A stretch of DNA of 64,000 bases from Nonomuraea angiospora (GCF_014873145.1 NZ_JADBEK010000001.1:7378001-7442000), one strand, 5' to 3'. Shown: positions 23,700 to 32,722, counted from the first letter of the stretch. Notes: generated from the letters alone by a model not told the origin. A program made the numbers and translations.

Positions 23700-24698
23700 C
23701 TAGTGCGTGGCGCCCGACTCCAGCGTCGGCACCGCGCCCAGGCACTGACCCATGATCACCAGGTACGGCGAGTTCGTCGGGCTGGGCAGCGTGAGCTCGG
23801 TGATGTTGCCGTCCGTGCGCAGCTCGGGCAGCCCCACTTCCCCGTCCCTGATGCTGATGACGCGCTCCACCGGCGGCGCCGCGATGCCCAGCAGCTTCCT
23901 GGTGGCGTGGCGCATCCAGCGCCACTCGCTGTTGACCCGCCGCCACGTCGCCGGGATGAGGCTGGCCGGCTCCGCCTTCGTGCCCAGCCTGAGCGTGAGG
24001 CTGCCGCTCGAGCCGAACGTGTCCTTCAGCACCGGGTTGACCACGAACATGCCCGCGCGCAGCACGCGCGTGCCCTGCCGGTTGCGGTTGGCCAGGCCGC
24101 CCGCGCTGATCAGCGAGGACACCTCGCAGCGCAGCCCGTCGAGCGTGTCGGGGTCGAAGTCCACCGCCGGCGGCTCCTCGAACACCACCTTGTCCAGCCG
24201 CAGCCCGCCCACGCCGTCGGGCATGACGTGCCCCGACACGGCCTGGCGCACCTCCTCGCAGACCCCGTCGCCCTCCGTGATGTCGAGCACCTCGATGCAG
24301 ATCAGCCCGTCGTCGGGGATCTCCTCCGCCGTCAGGTCGAAGGCCACCCGGGCGTGCGCCCGCCGCCCCCTGAGCAGCACGCACTGGCGCAGCCGCCCCT
24401 GGGAGCGCACCTGCACCAGGCGCGGCTGCAAGCTGAGCACGTCGGTCTTGCCGGTGTACCAGCCGCTCACGGACCGGTCGTCGGTCGACAGCGACACCAG
24501 CACCCGCAGCGGGCGCCCCTGCGCCGAGACCTTGAACCCGGCCAGCCCCGAGGTCTCGAACCTGCCCACGACCGAGCTGCCCCGCTGCAGCCTGTCGATC
24601 ACCTGCAGCGCGGCGATCTGGCCGCTGCGCACGTGGACGGGCGGGATCGCGGGGAGGATCAGCTGGTCCAGCTCGGTGGCGGATCCTGGGGTGCTCAT
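23700..24698 (-). CDS. Protein of unknown function coupled to a glycosyltransferase-like gene
   Basis: The 332-residue protein has no signal peptide or membrane segment and no domain that I recognise. Its composition is that of a mixed beta protein (RLVQVRSQGRLRQCVLL, HARVAFDLTAEEIPDDGLICIEVLD). The middle part about 190-260 has LANRNRQGTRVLRAGMFVVNP. Its ATG overlaps the stop of the upstream gene (ATGA, 24695-24698), so the two are made together and probably work together. Confidence 0.6.
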   Translation of the reverse strand: MSTPGSATELDQLILPAIPPVHVRSGQIAALQVIDRLQRGSSVVGRFETSGLAGFKVSAQGRPLRVLVSLSTDDRSVSGWYTGKTDVLSLQPRLVQVRSQGRLRQCVLLRGRRAHARVAFDLTAEEIPDDGLICIEVLDITEGDGVCEEVRQAVSGHVMPDGVGGLRLDKVVFEEPPAVDFDPDTLDGLRCEVSSLISAGGLANRNRQGTRVLRAGMFVVNPVLKDTFGSSGSLTLRLGTKAEPASLIPATWRRVNSEWRWMRHATRKLLGIAAPPVERVISIRDGEVGLPELRTDGNITELTLPSPTNSPYLVIMGQCLGAVPTLESGATH

Positions 24699-25987
24699 GG
24701 GGTGCTCCTCGTGAATGACGACTCTTCCGGCTCGTGGAAAGTGCTCATGGGGTCTTCGTCGGGGCTGACGACATCGCCGAACCGCGGGAACCGGTCAAAG
24801 GTGTTCCTGATGAACGGCCCCGCCGGGTCGTGGAAGTCGAACCGCGTGAGCATGGGTTCGCGCCTGGTCCACATGCGGGCGACCGCGCTGTAGAGGGGGT
24901 CTCCGTCGCGCTCCACGTGCCACAGGTTCACGGCCAGCGCCCGCGCGTAGTCGACGCCGTACTCCCAGTGCGGCAGGAGCTGGGTGGGCACGTCCGCGCC
25001 GCAGCGGCGCAGCCAGAGCCACAGGCGGGCGCGGTCGCGCTGCTCGGGCTCGAGGATGGACTCGCCCTTCTCGTGCTTGGCGATGGCCTCGTCCAGCCAC
25101 AGGCGGATGTCCGACGGGTCGCGCGCGATGTGCGCGCCGCCGCAGGTGCTCCCCACCGACCAGCCGGCCTGGACGACCGGGATGCCGAACGCGGGCAGGT
25201 CGCTGTCGCTGAACGTGACGCACACGTCCGCCATGCTCCACAGGAGGTTCGTGGACAGGGCGCCCGTCACGCACCTCACCCGGGAGTGCGGGTAGCCGAC
25301 GGGGTCGAGGAACAGCCAGTTCGCCGACGGGTCCGACGAGGCGAAGTCCACCGTCGACTGGAACAGCTCGGTGTCCTCGCCCGGGGTGTGGCCGAAGACC
25401 GCGATGGTCGGCCGCCTGGGGTCCAGGCCCAGGCGGGCGCAGCCGTGGTCGCGCAGCTGGCGGCGCTCGGTCTGCGTGCGGATCTGGTAGCCGCTCTTGG
25501 CCCGCCAGGCCGTCCGCTCCGCGCCCGGCCTGATCGCGTCCCGGTACGGCCAGACGTGCCGCTCGAAGAACGCGCCGACCCTGGCGGGCAGCTCCTCGCG
25601 GAACGAGCAGGGCCCCTGGTCGGGGAAGATCGCGTACGCCTTGAGCGACCCCGTCCCGTGGACGTGCACGACCGGGATGTCCCTGGTCACGTACGGATCG
25701 GCCCGGCTGGTGACCAGCGCGGCCGGCGGCACCCGCGGCCGCCCGTCCCCCTCGGCCCCGAAGACCTCCGCCAGCTTCCGCCACTCGGGCTCGACCAGCG
25801 CGAACAGCCGCGCGGAGAGCAGCTCGCAGACCGCCTTCGCGACCATGAGCGTCCGTACCACGACTCTGATGTCCTGGTCGAACGCCTCGGCCACGACGCA
25901 GCTCTCACCGCTGGGGCTCTCGCCCCAATATGTCCTGGCAGCAGCGAGCAACCGATCGAAATGCTCGCCATCTCCGGCACGACGCAT
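24695..25987 (-). CDS. Glycosyltransferase-like (GT-B/capsule-synthesis-like) protein
   Basis: The 430-residue product starts at ATG 25987, behind GGGGGGA at 5 nt. The second half reads like a GT-B nucleotide-sugar-binding domain: RPTIAVFGHTPGEDTELF, then LLWSMADVCVTFSDSDLPAFGIPVVQAGW, where a surveyed position and a protected acidic patch match glycosyltransferase and capsule-polysaccharide (KpsC/S-like) proteins. The first half (HVHGTGSLKAYAIFPDQG) is unknown. Donor and acceptor are unknown. It is coupled to the gene at 23700-24698. Confidence 0.45.
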   Translation of the reverse strand: MRRAGDGEHFDRLLAAARTYWGESPSGESCVVAEAFDQDIRVVVRTLMVAKAVCELLSARLFALVEPEWRKLAEVFGAEGDGRPRVPPAALVTSRADPYVTRDIPVVHVHGTGSLKAYAIFPDQGPCSFREELPARVGAFFERHVWPYRDAIRPGAERTAWRAKSGYQIRTQTERRQLRDHGCARLGLDPRRPTIAVFGHTPGEDTELFQSTVDFASSDPSANWLFLDPVGYPHSRVRCVTGALSTNLLWSMADVCVTFSDSDLPAFGIPVVQAGWSVGSTCGGAHIARDPSDIRLWLDEAIAKHEKGESILEPEQRDRARLWLWLRRCGADVPTQLLPHWEYGVDYARALAVNLWHVERDGDPLYSAVARMWTRREPMLTRFDFHDPAGPFIRNTFDRFPRFGDVVSPDEDPMSTFHEPEESSFTRSTP

Positions 25988-26272
25988 AAGTCCCCCCACC
26001 ACGACCGGCAGGAAACAGACATTGCCAGACGGGCGCACGCCCACCCGCGCGTCAACACGCTTCTTTGCCCGCACCTGGCAGAAACTGAAGATCGTCACAG
26101 GCGCCACAGGCGCCCCACCCGGCCCGATCCGGCGTTACGGCGCCAGAGCCGGAAAAATCCCGCTTCCCGCGCGAACAAACTCGCCCCAAGCGGCGTCCAA
26201 GCTTTTACCGAGAGCACGTCATGGCGGGGTTTAGGATGCACCCTAATGCCACGAGGGGGAGGTTTTACAACC

Positions 26273-28429
26273 ATGGGTTCCCGTTTGTCGAGTATCGCGC
26301 GCCTGACCGGGGCGGCGGCAGCGGCCGGTGTAGTGGCCGCGGCCATCGCACTGCCCGCGGTCGGAGGCACCGGAGCGATGTTCGTCTCGGCATCCGAGGA
26401 CCTGGGCCTCAAAGCGCGGGACCTCAAGGAGCCACCCCTCGCGGAGAAGACGACGGTGCTCGACGCCACGGGCAAGCCGATCGCGACGTTCTACGAGGAG
26501 TACCGCGAGAACGTCAAGCTCGAGGACATCGCCGAGATCATGAAGACGGCCATCATCTCGATCGAGGACTACCGCTTCTACGAGCACGGCCCGATCGACA
26601 TCGAGGGCACCGTCCGCGCCCTGGCCAAGAACTTCGCCTCGGGCGGCATCGCCCAGGGCGGCTCGTCCATCACCCAGCAGTACGTCAAGCAGGTGCTGCT
26701 CAACTCGGCCACCACCGCCAAGGAGAAGAACAAGGCTCTCGAGGCCAGCTACGCCCGCAAGCTCAACGAGCTGCGGTACGCGATGGCGATCGAGCAGAAG
26801 TACACCAAGGACCAGATCCTCGAGAAATACCTGAACATCGCGTACTTCGGCGCCCGGGCCTACGGCATCGAGGCGGCCGCCAAGCGCTTCTTCGGAGTCA
26901 AGGCCGCCGACCTGACCCTGCCCCAGGCCGCCACCCTGGCCGGCGCCGTGCAGGACCCGCTGCAGACCGACCCCAGCCGGGGCAAGGAGTTCAAGGAGCG
27001 CCTGCTGCTCCGGCGCAACGTCGTGCTCGACCGGATGGCCGAGCTGAAGAAGATCACGCCGGAGCAGGCCGCCGAGGCCAAGAAGACCAAGCTCGGCTAC
27101 AAGGGCACCCTGCTGCCCGGCGGCTGCGAGGCCAGCGACTTCCCGTACTTCTGCATGTACGTCCGCAACGAGATCCTCAGCAACACGGACTTCGGCAAGA
27201 CGAAGAAGGCCAGGACCGCGTTCCTCAACCGGGGCGGCCTGACCATCCAGACCACGCTCGACCCGAAGATGCAGAAGGCCGCCGAGCGGGCGATCAAGAA
27301 GCACGTGTTCGCCTCCGACAACCCGGTCGCCTCCGAGGCGCTCGTCCAGCCGGGCACGGGCGCGATCAAGGCCATGGCCGCCAGCCGCAAGTACGGCACC
27401 AACAAGCGCAAGAACGAGATGTCCTACAACCTCGTCGCCAACGCGGTGCACGGCGGCGGCACCGGGTTCCAGGCGGGCTCGACGTTCAAGACGTTCACCC
27501 TGCTCACCGCCCTCAAGCAGGGCATGAAGATCAACGACGGGATCTCGGTCGGCGAGGGCTACCGCGCTCCCGCCTACTGGTCGTTCAAGAACTGCAAGGG
27601 CCAGAACATGGGCGAGCCCACCTTCACGGTCACCAACGCCGAGGGCGGCGGCGGTGGCTTCAAGTCGCTGGCCACCGGCACCTGGGGCTCGGTCAACACC
27701 TTCTTCATGGCGCTGGAGCAGAAGGTGGGCCTGTGCAACGTGGTCAAGACGGCCAAGTCGCTGGGCATCGAGCGCTCCGACGGGCTGGACCTGCAGGAGT
27801 ACGAGACGTTCACGCTCGGCATCAACGAGATGGACCCGGTGACGGTGGCCAACGCCTACGCCGCGATCGGCGCGCGCGGCAAGTACTGCGAGCCGATGGC
27901 CATCTCCTCGATCAAGGACCGCGACGGCAAGGTCACGAACTACAAGCCCAAGTGCAAGCAGGCGCTCGACCCTGAGGTCGCGGACGCCGCCTCGAGCATC
28001 CTGTCCGGCGTGTTCACCAGGGGCACCATGAAGGGCGTCGGCGGCATCGGCCGACCGGCCGCCGGCAAGACCGGCACCACGGACGAGCAGTCCACCGCCT
28101 GGTTCGCCGGATACACCCCCGACCTCGCCGGCGCGGTCAGCATCGGTGACCCGCGCGGCGCGGTGACGCACAAGCTGAACAACATCACCATCGGCGGCAA
28201 GTACTACGGCTCGGTCTTCGGGGCCTCCATCCCCGGCCCGATCTGGAAGGACACCATGCTGTCCGCGCTCAAGGGCATCCCGGCGACGGACTTCACCCCG
28301 GTGAACACCGCGCGCTTCGGCGGCTGCGGTTCGAACTGCCAGCCCCGGCAGCCGGTCCGCCCCCAGCCGGACAGCAACACGGACGGCGGACTCGACGAGG
28401 CACAGATCGACACAACGGTGACTCACTGA
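26273..28429 (+). CDS. Class A penicillin-binding protein (transglycosylase/transpeptidase)
   Basis: The 718-residue bifunctional enzyme polymerises and cross-links peptidoglycan. One N-terminal membrane anchor (12-40) is followed by the GT51 domain, with Glu98 in EDYRFYEH, GGSSITQQYVKQ and RKLNELRYAMAIEQKYTKDQILEKYLN in pieces. The transpeptidase domain has the active Ser403 in STFK, SVN at 473-475 and KTG at 599-601. ATG 26273 has GGGGGAGG about 10 nt upstream. Paired Cys (294 and others) suggest disulfides outside the cell. It ends in a short Gln/Pro-rich tail with no PASTA domains. Confidence 0.95.
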   Translation: MGSRLSSIARLTGAAAAAGVVAAAIALPAVGGTGAMFVSASEDLGLKARDLKEPPLAEKTTVLDATGKPIATFYEEYRENVKLEDIAEIMKTAIISIEDYRFYEHGPIDIEGTVRALAKNFASGGIAQGGSSITQQYVKQVLLNSATTAKEKNKALEASYARKLNELRYAMAIEQKYTKDQILEKYLNIAYFGARAYGIEAAAKRFFGVKAADLTLPQAATLAGAVQDPLQTDPSRGKEFKERLLLRRNVVLDRMAELKKITPEQAAEAKKTKLGYKGTLLPGGCEASDFPYFCMYVRNEILSNTDFGKTKKARTAFLNRGGLTIQTTLDPKMQKAAERAIKKHVFASDNPVASEALVQPGTGAIKAMAASRKYGTNKRKNEMSYNLVANAVHGGGTGFQAGSTFKTFTLLTALKQGMKINDGISVGEGYRAPAYWSFKNCKGQNMGEPTFTVTNAEGGGGGFKSLATGTWGSVNTFFMALEQKVGLCNVVKTAKSLGIERSDGLDLQEYETFTLGINEMDPVTVANAYAAIGARGKYCEPMAISSIKDRDGKVTNYKPKCKQALDPEVADAASSILSGVFTRGTMKGVGGIGRPAAGKTGTTDEQSTAWFAGYTPDLAGAVSIGDPRGAVTHKLNNITIGGKYYGSVFGASIPGPIWKDTMLSALKGIPATDFTPVNTARFGGCGSNCQPRQPVRPQPDSNTDGGLDEAQIDTTVTH

Positions 28430-28541
28430 CCGGATACGGCGAAAACAGACACGCAAATATTGCGGGATCAACCTTCGGCACAAAAACAACTGTCGGTTAT
28501 CAGGGCCTCTAGCTGAGCAAATTCGGAGTGCGTCCGCACAG

Positions 28542-28556
28542 TGGGACGCACTCCCA
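28542..28556. promoter_or_regulatory. Degenerate CebR-type box
   Basis: TGGGACGCACTCCCA keeps the outer arms TGGGA and TCCCA of the perfect boxes nearby but has a 5-bp centre in place of the usual GCGC. It lies 40 bp before the perfect box of the LacI gene. Confidence 0.35.
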
Positions 28557-28595
28557 GCAAAGGCCCTATTAACAGCGACGAAACATTGGTAACGT

Positions 28596-28609
28596 GGGAG
28601 CGCTCCCAG
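28596..28609. promoter_or_regulatory. CebR-type operator before the LacI gene
   Basis: The perfect palindrome TGGGAGCGCTCCCA, identical to the known cellobiose-responsive CebR operator of streptomycetes, ends 22 bp before the LacI start. This implies autoregulation. Confidence 0.85.
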
Positions 28610-28631
28610 GATCTTTTCCGCGAGGTGCTCC

Positions 28632-29603
28632 ATGACCGAGCAGCCCACACTGGCACAGGTGGCGGCCGCTGCAGGGGTTTCCCCCGCGACCGCATCTCGA
28701 GTCCTCACGGGCTCGGTGCGGGTCAGTACCTCGACCCGCCGGCAAGTCTACGACGCCGTGTCCCGAATGGGATACGTCCGCCAACGAGCCCCCCGGGGAA
28801 CGGCCGCCAAGACCATGGCCGACGGCGTCACGGCGGTGATCTGCGACCACCTCCCACGCCTGTTCTCCGAGCCCTACTACGCACGGCTCCTGTCCGCCGC
28901 AGGAGCCGTGATCGCCGAACACGGCACCCATCTCATGGTGACCACCGTCACGCCCACGTCGTCCGTACTGCCCGCATTGTCCGGGGCGGTACTGATCGTG
29001 GGCGCGCGCGAGCGTCACCCCCTGGCGATCAAGCTGTCCACCTCGGGCGTCCCCGTGCGCAACATCGGCCGCCCGCCACACGATCTCAAACTCCCGTACG
29101 CCGACGTGAACAACCTCGACGGCGGCCGCCAGGCGGCGGAGCACTTCCTGTTGTCCGGCCGCCGCAACGTCGCCGCCATCGGGGGGCCACCTTCCTTACC
29201 CGGCGCGCGGGACCGATTAGAGGGCCTGGTACGCACCCTGCAGGCGGCGGGCGCGCCCGACGTGCCCGTGGCCTACGGGGACTTCACCGCGGCCTCCGGC
29301 ACCCATGCCATGCAGTGGCTGTTACGCCACGCCCCGGGTCTGGACGCCGTCTTCGTCGCCTCCGACCTGATGGCGGCAGGGGCGATCCAGGCCCTGCGCA
29401 GGGCCGGGCGCAAGGTGCCGGCGGACGTGGCGGTGATCGGGTTCGATGACGCCCCGGTCGCCAGGCACACCGTCCCGGCCCTGACCACCATCCGCCAGCC
29501 CGTCGAGGAGCTCGCCACCGTCGCCACCCGGCTGCTCCTGACGGGGGCCGCGGGGATCGACCCCGTACTCCCTACGGAACTGGTCGTCCGTGAGTCGGCT
29601 TGA
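28632..29603 (+). CDS. LacI-family regulator of the cellulolytic genes (CebR-like)
   Basis: The 323-residue protein has the LacI helix-turn-helix (LAQVAAAAGVSPATASRVLTGS), the hinge region (MGYVRQRAPRG) and a sugar-binding domain ending VAVIGFDDAPVARHTVPALTTIRQP. A CebR operator sits directly in front of it, and three more occur in front of the LPMO, GH48 and GH6 genes, so it is the natural candidate to bind them and release on cellobiose or a related oligosaccharide. It is shorter in the hinge than classical CebR, and the cebEFG transporter and beta-glucosidase usually next to cebR are not here. Its end overlaps the kinase gene by 14 bp. Confidence 0.85.
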   Translation: MTEQPTLAQVAAAAGVSPATASRVLTGSVRVSTSTRRQVYDAVSRMGYVRQRAPRGTAAKTMADGVTAVICDHLPRLFSEPYYARLLSAAGAVIAEHGTHLMVTTVTPTSSVLPALSGAVLIVGARERHPLAIKLSTSGVPVRNIGRPPHDLKLPYADVNNLDGGRQAAEHFLLSGRRNVAAIGGPPSLPGARDRLEGLVRTLQAAGAPDVPVAYGDFTAASGTHAMQWLLRHAPGLDAVFVASDLMAAGAIQALRRAGRKVPADVAVIGFDDAPVARHTVPALTTIRQPVEELATVATRLLLTGAAGIDPVLPTELVVRESA

Positions 29604-30846
29604 GCCGGGGGACATACTGGCCCGCAGGTATCTGTTGCTGGATCCGCTGGCCCGGGGGGGCATGTCGGTCATCTGGCGTGCCTTCGACCAGTCGCTGCAC
29701 CGGATGATCGCCGTCAAGGTGCTCACCGCCTCACTTCATGCCGGCGGCGGCGAGCGCATCAGCGCCCGCAGCGAGGCGCGCGCCGCCGCCCGGTTCATCC
29801 ATCCCGACTCCATCGACATCTACGACTACGGCGAGACCGTCACCACGAACGGCGGTGTGGCCGCCTACGTGGTGATGCCGCTGCTCGACGGCACGCCGCT
29901 GGCCGAGCGCATCGAGCAGGGGCCGCTGCCGTGGACCGAGGCGGCGGCCATCGCGCTGCGGCTGGCCCGGGTCCTGATGGCCGGGCACGCCCGCGGCCTG
30001 GTCCACCGGGACGTCACGGCCGAGAACGTGCTGCTCACCGCCGACGGGCCCAAGCTGCTCGACTTCGGCATCGCGGCCTGGGCCGGGGACCCCGACGACG
30101 GCCGCGGCACCCCTCCCTACGTCGCCCCGGAACGGCTGCTCGGCGCGCCGACCCATCCCGCGGTCGACGTGTACGCCCTCGGCGTGCTGCTGCACACCAT
30201 GCTCACCGGGCGGACGCCGTACCCGGAGACGACGTGGGAGGAGATCGAGGCGGCGCGCAGGACGTATCCACCGCCCCGCGTCGCCGGCGTGCCGTACTCC
30301 CTGGCCTCGCTCTGCCAGCGCTGCCTGGCGGACCGGCCGGACCGGCGGCCGACCGCGGCCGAGATCGTCTCGGCGCTGACCTCCGCGCTGGGCGCGGCGA
30401 GCCTCGGGCGGCATGTCCGCCGCGGCCTCACGGTCGCCGGTTCGGCGGCCGTCGCGCTCTCGGCCCTGCTGTGGTTCCAGCAGACGGGGCTCCAGCAGCA
30501 GCCGCCGCCGAGGCCGCAGCCGGAGGTGGCGGTCAGGACGTCGCCGACCGCCAAGCTGCTCGAGAGCACGCCGGCCTCGGCGATCAGCGTCGAGCAGGCC
30601 GTGGACGGCTTCAACACGGTGCTGGAGGCCAGGACGCCGTGCGGCGCGACCGACGCGGACGTGGTGCTGGACCTCAAACAGGTGCTGCGCGGCGCGGTGG
30701 GGCCGCACGGCCCGACGGTGTCGAGGACGGACAACCTGCGCCAGAAGCTGTCCGTCCGCTTCGGTGAGGGGCGGCTCGCACCCGCCTGCCTGAGCGAGCT
30801 GCAGGCCAGGCTCGACGACATCGACGCCGCGCTCGACCGGGATTGA
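29590..30846 (+). CDS. Transmembrane Ser/Thr protein kinase, translationally coupled to the LacI regulator
   Basis: The 418-residue protein has a complete Hanks-type kinase domain (11-265): Gly loop LARGGMSVIWRA, catalytic Lys43 in AVKVL, HRD at 139-141 with Asn146, DFG at 158-160, and the PYVAPE activation segment. One membrane helix (279-297) is followed by a Pro/Gln-rich spacer and an exported domain of about 110 residues with two Cys. It starts at a GTG inside the end of the LacI gene, so both are made from one message. A role in sensing polysaccharide breakdown or modifying the regulator is inferred. A strong hairpin follows the stop. Confidence 0.88.
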   Translation: MSRLEPGDILARRYLLLDPLARGGMSVIWRAFDQSLHRMIAVKVLTASLHAGGGERISARSEARAAARFIHPDSIDIYDYGETVTTNGGVAAYVVMPLLDGTPLAERIEQGPLPWTEAAAIALRLARVLMAGHARGLVHRDVTAENVLLTADGPKLLDFGIAAWAGDPDDGRGTPPYVAPERLLGAPTHPAVDVYALGVLLHTMLTGRTPYPETTWEEIEAARRTYPPPRVAGVPYSLASLCQRCLADRPDRRPTAAEIVSALTSALGAASLGRHVRRGLTVAGSAAVALSALLWFQQTGLQQQPPPRPQPEVAVRTSPTAKLLESTPASAISVEQAVDGFNTVLEARTPCGATDADVVLDLKQVLRGAVGPHGPTVSRTDNLRQKLSVRFGEGRLAPACLSELQARLDDIDAALDRD

Positions 30847-30847
30847 G

Positions 30848-30878
30848 GAGGGGTACGGCAGCACCCGCCGTACCCCTC
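30848..30878 (+). terminator. Hairpin terminator after the kinase gene
   Basis: GAGGGGTACGGC pairs perfectly with GCCGTACCCCTC (12 bp) around the loop AGCACCC, starting 2 bp after the kinase stop. Confidence 0.8.
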
Positions 30879-30930
30879 TAAGACGCGGTCCGTACCCCTC
30901 GCAAAGCACGCCGCGTGCCACATCCCCTGA

Positions 30931-30944
30931 TGGGAGCGCTCCCA
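30931..30944. promoter_or_regulatory. CebR-type operator upstream of the LPMO gene
   Basis: A perfect TGGGAGCGCTCCCA, but 145 bp before the LPMO start, in contrast to 22-27 bp for the other three copies. This suggests a longer leader or a different promoter layout. Confidence 0.85.
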
Positions 30945-30979
30945 GAGTAGCGCCTGCACCGGCTATGACCAAGATCGAA

Positions 30980-30990
30980 TGAAAGTTTCA
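30980..30990. promoter_or_regulatory. TGAAAGTTTCA palindrome upstream of the LPMO gene
   Basis: An 11-bp palindrome with a central G, of the GAAA-N-TTTC type reported upstream of xylanase genes in streptomycetes. The same sequence occurs between GH48 and GH6. Confidence 0.55.
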
Positions 30991-31089
30991 CGGCCCGTTG
31001 TCGATGTCGTGCGGGGCGTGATTCAATGCGCTGGCCGGGCGGGCCGCTCGTGGGCAGGTTTCCTCAGTCGTCAGCGCAAGGGAATCCCC

Positions 31090-32157
31090 ATGAGGTTATT
31101 CAAGTCGGCGGCGATCACCGCCGTCATGGTTCTGATCACGTCTGTCCTGATGGTGCCCACGCAGGCACTGGCGCACGGGGTGTCGATGTTCCCCGCGGCG
31201 CGGACGTTCCTGTGCTGGCAGGACGGCCTGCGGGAGAACGGCCAGATCATCCCCTACAACCCCGCGTGCGCGGCGGCCGTCGCGCAGAGCGGCACGACCC
31301 CGCTGTACAACTGGTTCGCGGTGCTGCGCTCCGACGGCGGGGGCAGGACCACCGGGTTCATCCCCGACGGGCAGCTCTGCAGCGGCGGCACCGGCGGTCC
31401 CTACGACTTCTCCGCCTACAACGCGGTGCGCAGCGACTGGCCGCTGACGCACCTGACCTCGGGCGCCACCATCCAGATGCGGCACAGCAACTGGGCCAAG
31501 CACCCCGGCGCCTTCAACTACTACATCACCAAGAACGGCTGGAACCCCAACGGGCCGCTGAAGTGGTCCGACCTGGAGCCGTTCGGCAGCGCCACCAACC
31601 CGCCCGACACCGGCCCCGCCGGCGCGCTCAACTACTACTACTGGAACGCCCAGCTCCCGTCCGGCAAGACCGGCCGGCACATCATCTACACGATGTGGGT
31701 GCGCTCCGACAGCAACGAGAACTTCTACAGCTGCTCCGACGTCGTCTTCGACGGCGGCAACGGCGAGGTCACCGGTGTCGGCCCGGGCCAGAGCACGCCC
31801 ACCGCCACCCCGACCGTGACCCCGACGGTGACGCCCACGGCCAACCCGGGCGCCTGCACCGCCACGTGGAAGGCCACGGACACCGGCTGGGCCGGCCACT
31901 TCCAGGGCGAGGTGACCGTGAAGAACACGAGCGCCTCCTCCATCAACGGCTGGACGGTCAAGTGGGCCTACTCCGGCGGCCAGGGCTTCGACGGCTCGCC
32001 GTGGAACGGCGTGCTGTCCGGGCAGCCGCCCAACGTGGCGGTCAAGAACGCCGCCTACAACGGGCAGCTCGCGCCGAACGCGACCACCACGTTCGGCTTC
32101 AACGCCACCGGTTCGATCCCCAACCCGGCCCCGGCCCTGACCTGCACCAGCCCGTGA
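31090..32157 (+). CDS. AA10 lytic polysaccharide monooxygenase with CBM2
   Basis: The 355-residue secreted enzyme oxidatively breaks glycosidic bonds in crystalline polysaccharide. The signal peptide ends ALA, leaving His29 as the first residue (HGVSMFP), which with His138 (SNWAKHPG) forms the copper histidine brace. Phe212 (NENFYSCSDVVFDGG) fills the axial site as in the cellulose-active CelS2/LPMO10C type. The catalytic domain is about 200 residues; then a Thr/Pro linker and a CBM2 (about 255-355). The whole domain order and many segments match the streptomycete cellulose-specific enzymes. ATG 31090 follows AAGGGA. The stop overlaps the next gene (GTGA). Confidence 0.95.
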   Translation: MRLFKSAAITAVMVLITSVLMVPTQALAHGVSMFPAARTFLCWQDGLRENGQIIPYNPACAAAVAQSGTTPLYNWFAVLRSDGGGRTTGFIPDGQLCSGGTGGPYDFSAYNAVRSDWPLTHLTSGATIQMRHSNWAKHPGAFNYYITKNGWNPNGPLKWSDLEPFGSATNPPDTGPAGALNYYYWNAQLPSGKTGRHIIYTMWVRSDSNENFYSCSDVVFDGGNGEVTGVGPGQSTPTATPTVTPTVTPTANPGACTATWKATDTGWAGHFQGEVTVKNTSASSINGWTVKWAYSGGQGFDGSPWNGVLSGQPPNVAVKNAAYNGQLAPNATTTFGFNATGSIPNPAPALTCTSP

Positions 32158-32681
32158 TCAAGTCACGTCGCGGGCTTGCCGCGGCACTCGTCACCCTGGC
32201 CAGCCTGACCCTGGCCGGGGTGATGTTTTTCGCCGCCCGCCAGCCGTCCTCCCAGCTGAACCAGGAGCTCGCCGCCCAGGTGACGCTCATCCTCGAACAG
32301 TCCTCGCCCGACGAGCACCACGCGCACGGCCACGACTTCGACTCGCGCGTCGTGTGCGCCGTGGAGCCCTTCGGGTTCGACCCGCCCGACGCGACCTCCC
32401 TCGTCGAGGTGAAGTGGGTCTACGCCCGCCACATGTGCGCGGTCACCGGCGCGGGCACCGACTGGGCCACCTCCGTACGGGCCTCGGGCCCGATCGCGGT
32501 GCGCGTCGGCATCCCTCCCCTGGTGCGGGTGCCGGAGCCGGGCGCCGGCTATCCGGACCGGGTCAGGCGGCTCATCCCGGCCCGCTACCACGAGGCGGCC
32601 TTCGCCGAGTTCCAGGACGAATCCGCCATCGACGCCGCCCGCGAGCGCTTCACCGAGGCCGTTAAGACCCAAGCCAAGTAA
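32154..32681 (+). CDS. Small exported or membrane-anchored protein of unknown function coupled to the LPMO
   Basis: The 175-residue product begins with a basic stretch and one hydrophobic segment (LAAALVTLASLTLAGVMFFAA), so it is exported or anchored. Its GTG overlaps the LPMO stop (32154-32157), so translation is coupled. It contains a His-rich stretch DEHHAHGHDFDS (about 57-68) and two Cys, in CAVEPF and HMCAVTG. A role in copper delivery or electron supply to the LPMO is an attractive inference only. I recognise no family. Confidence 0.7.
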   Translation: MIKSRRGLAAALVTLASLTLAGVMFFAARQPSSQLNQELAAQVTLILEQSSPDEHHAHGHDFDSRVVCAVEPFGFDPPDATSLVEVKWVYARHMCAVTGAGTDWATSVRASGPIAVRVGIPPLVRVPEPGAGYPDRVRRLIPARYHEAAFAEFQDESAIDAARERFTEAVKTQAK

Positions 32682-32685
32682 TACA

Positions 32686-32722
32686 ACGGACGCGGCCGAG
32701 TGGAGGTTTCGGCCGCGTCCGT
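32686..32722. terminator. Bidirectional hairpin between the LPMO unit and the mannanase
   Basis: ACGGACGCGGCCGA pairs perfectly with TCGGCCGCGTCCGT (14 bp), loop GTGGAGGTT. It lies 4 bp after the plus-strand stop and 80 bp after the minus-strand mannanase stop, so it can serve both. Confidence 0.85.

Noticed and set aside
24734..26272. Plus-strand extension of the PBP frame
   Set aside because: It covers the opposite strand of the glycosyltransferase-like gene and has no recognisable domain; the PBP has a clear ribosome site at 26273.
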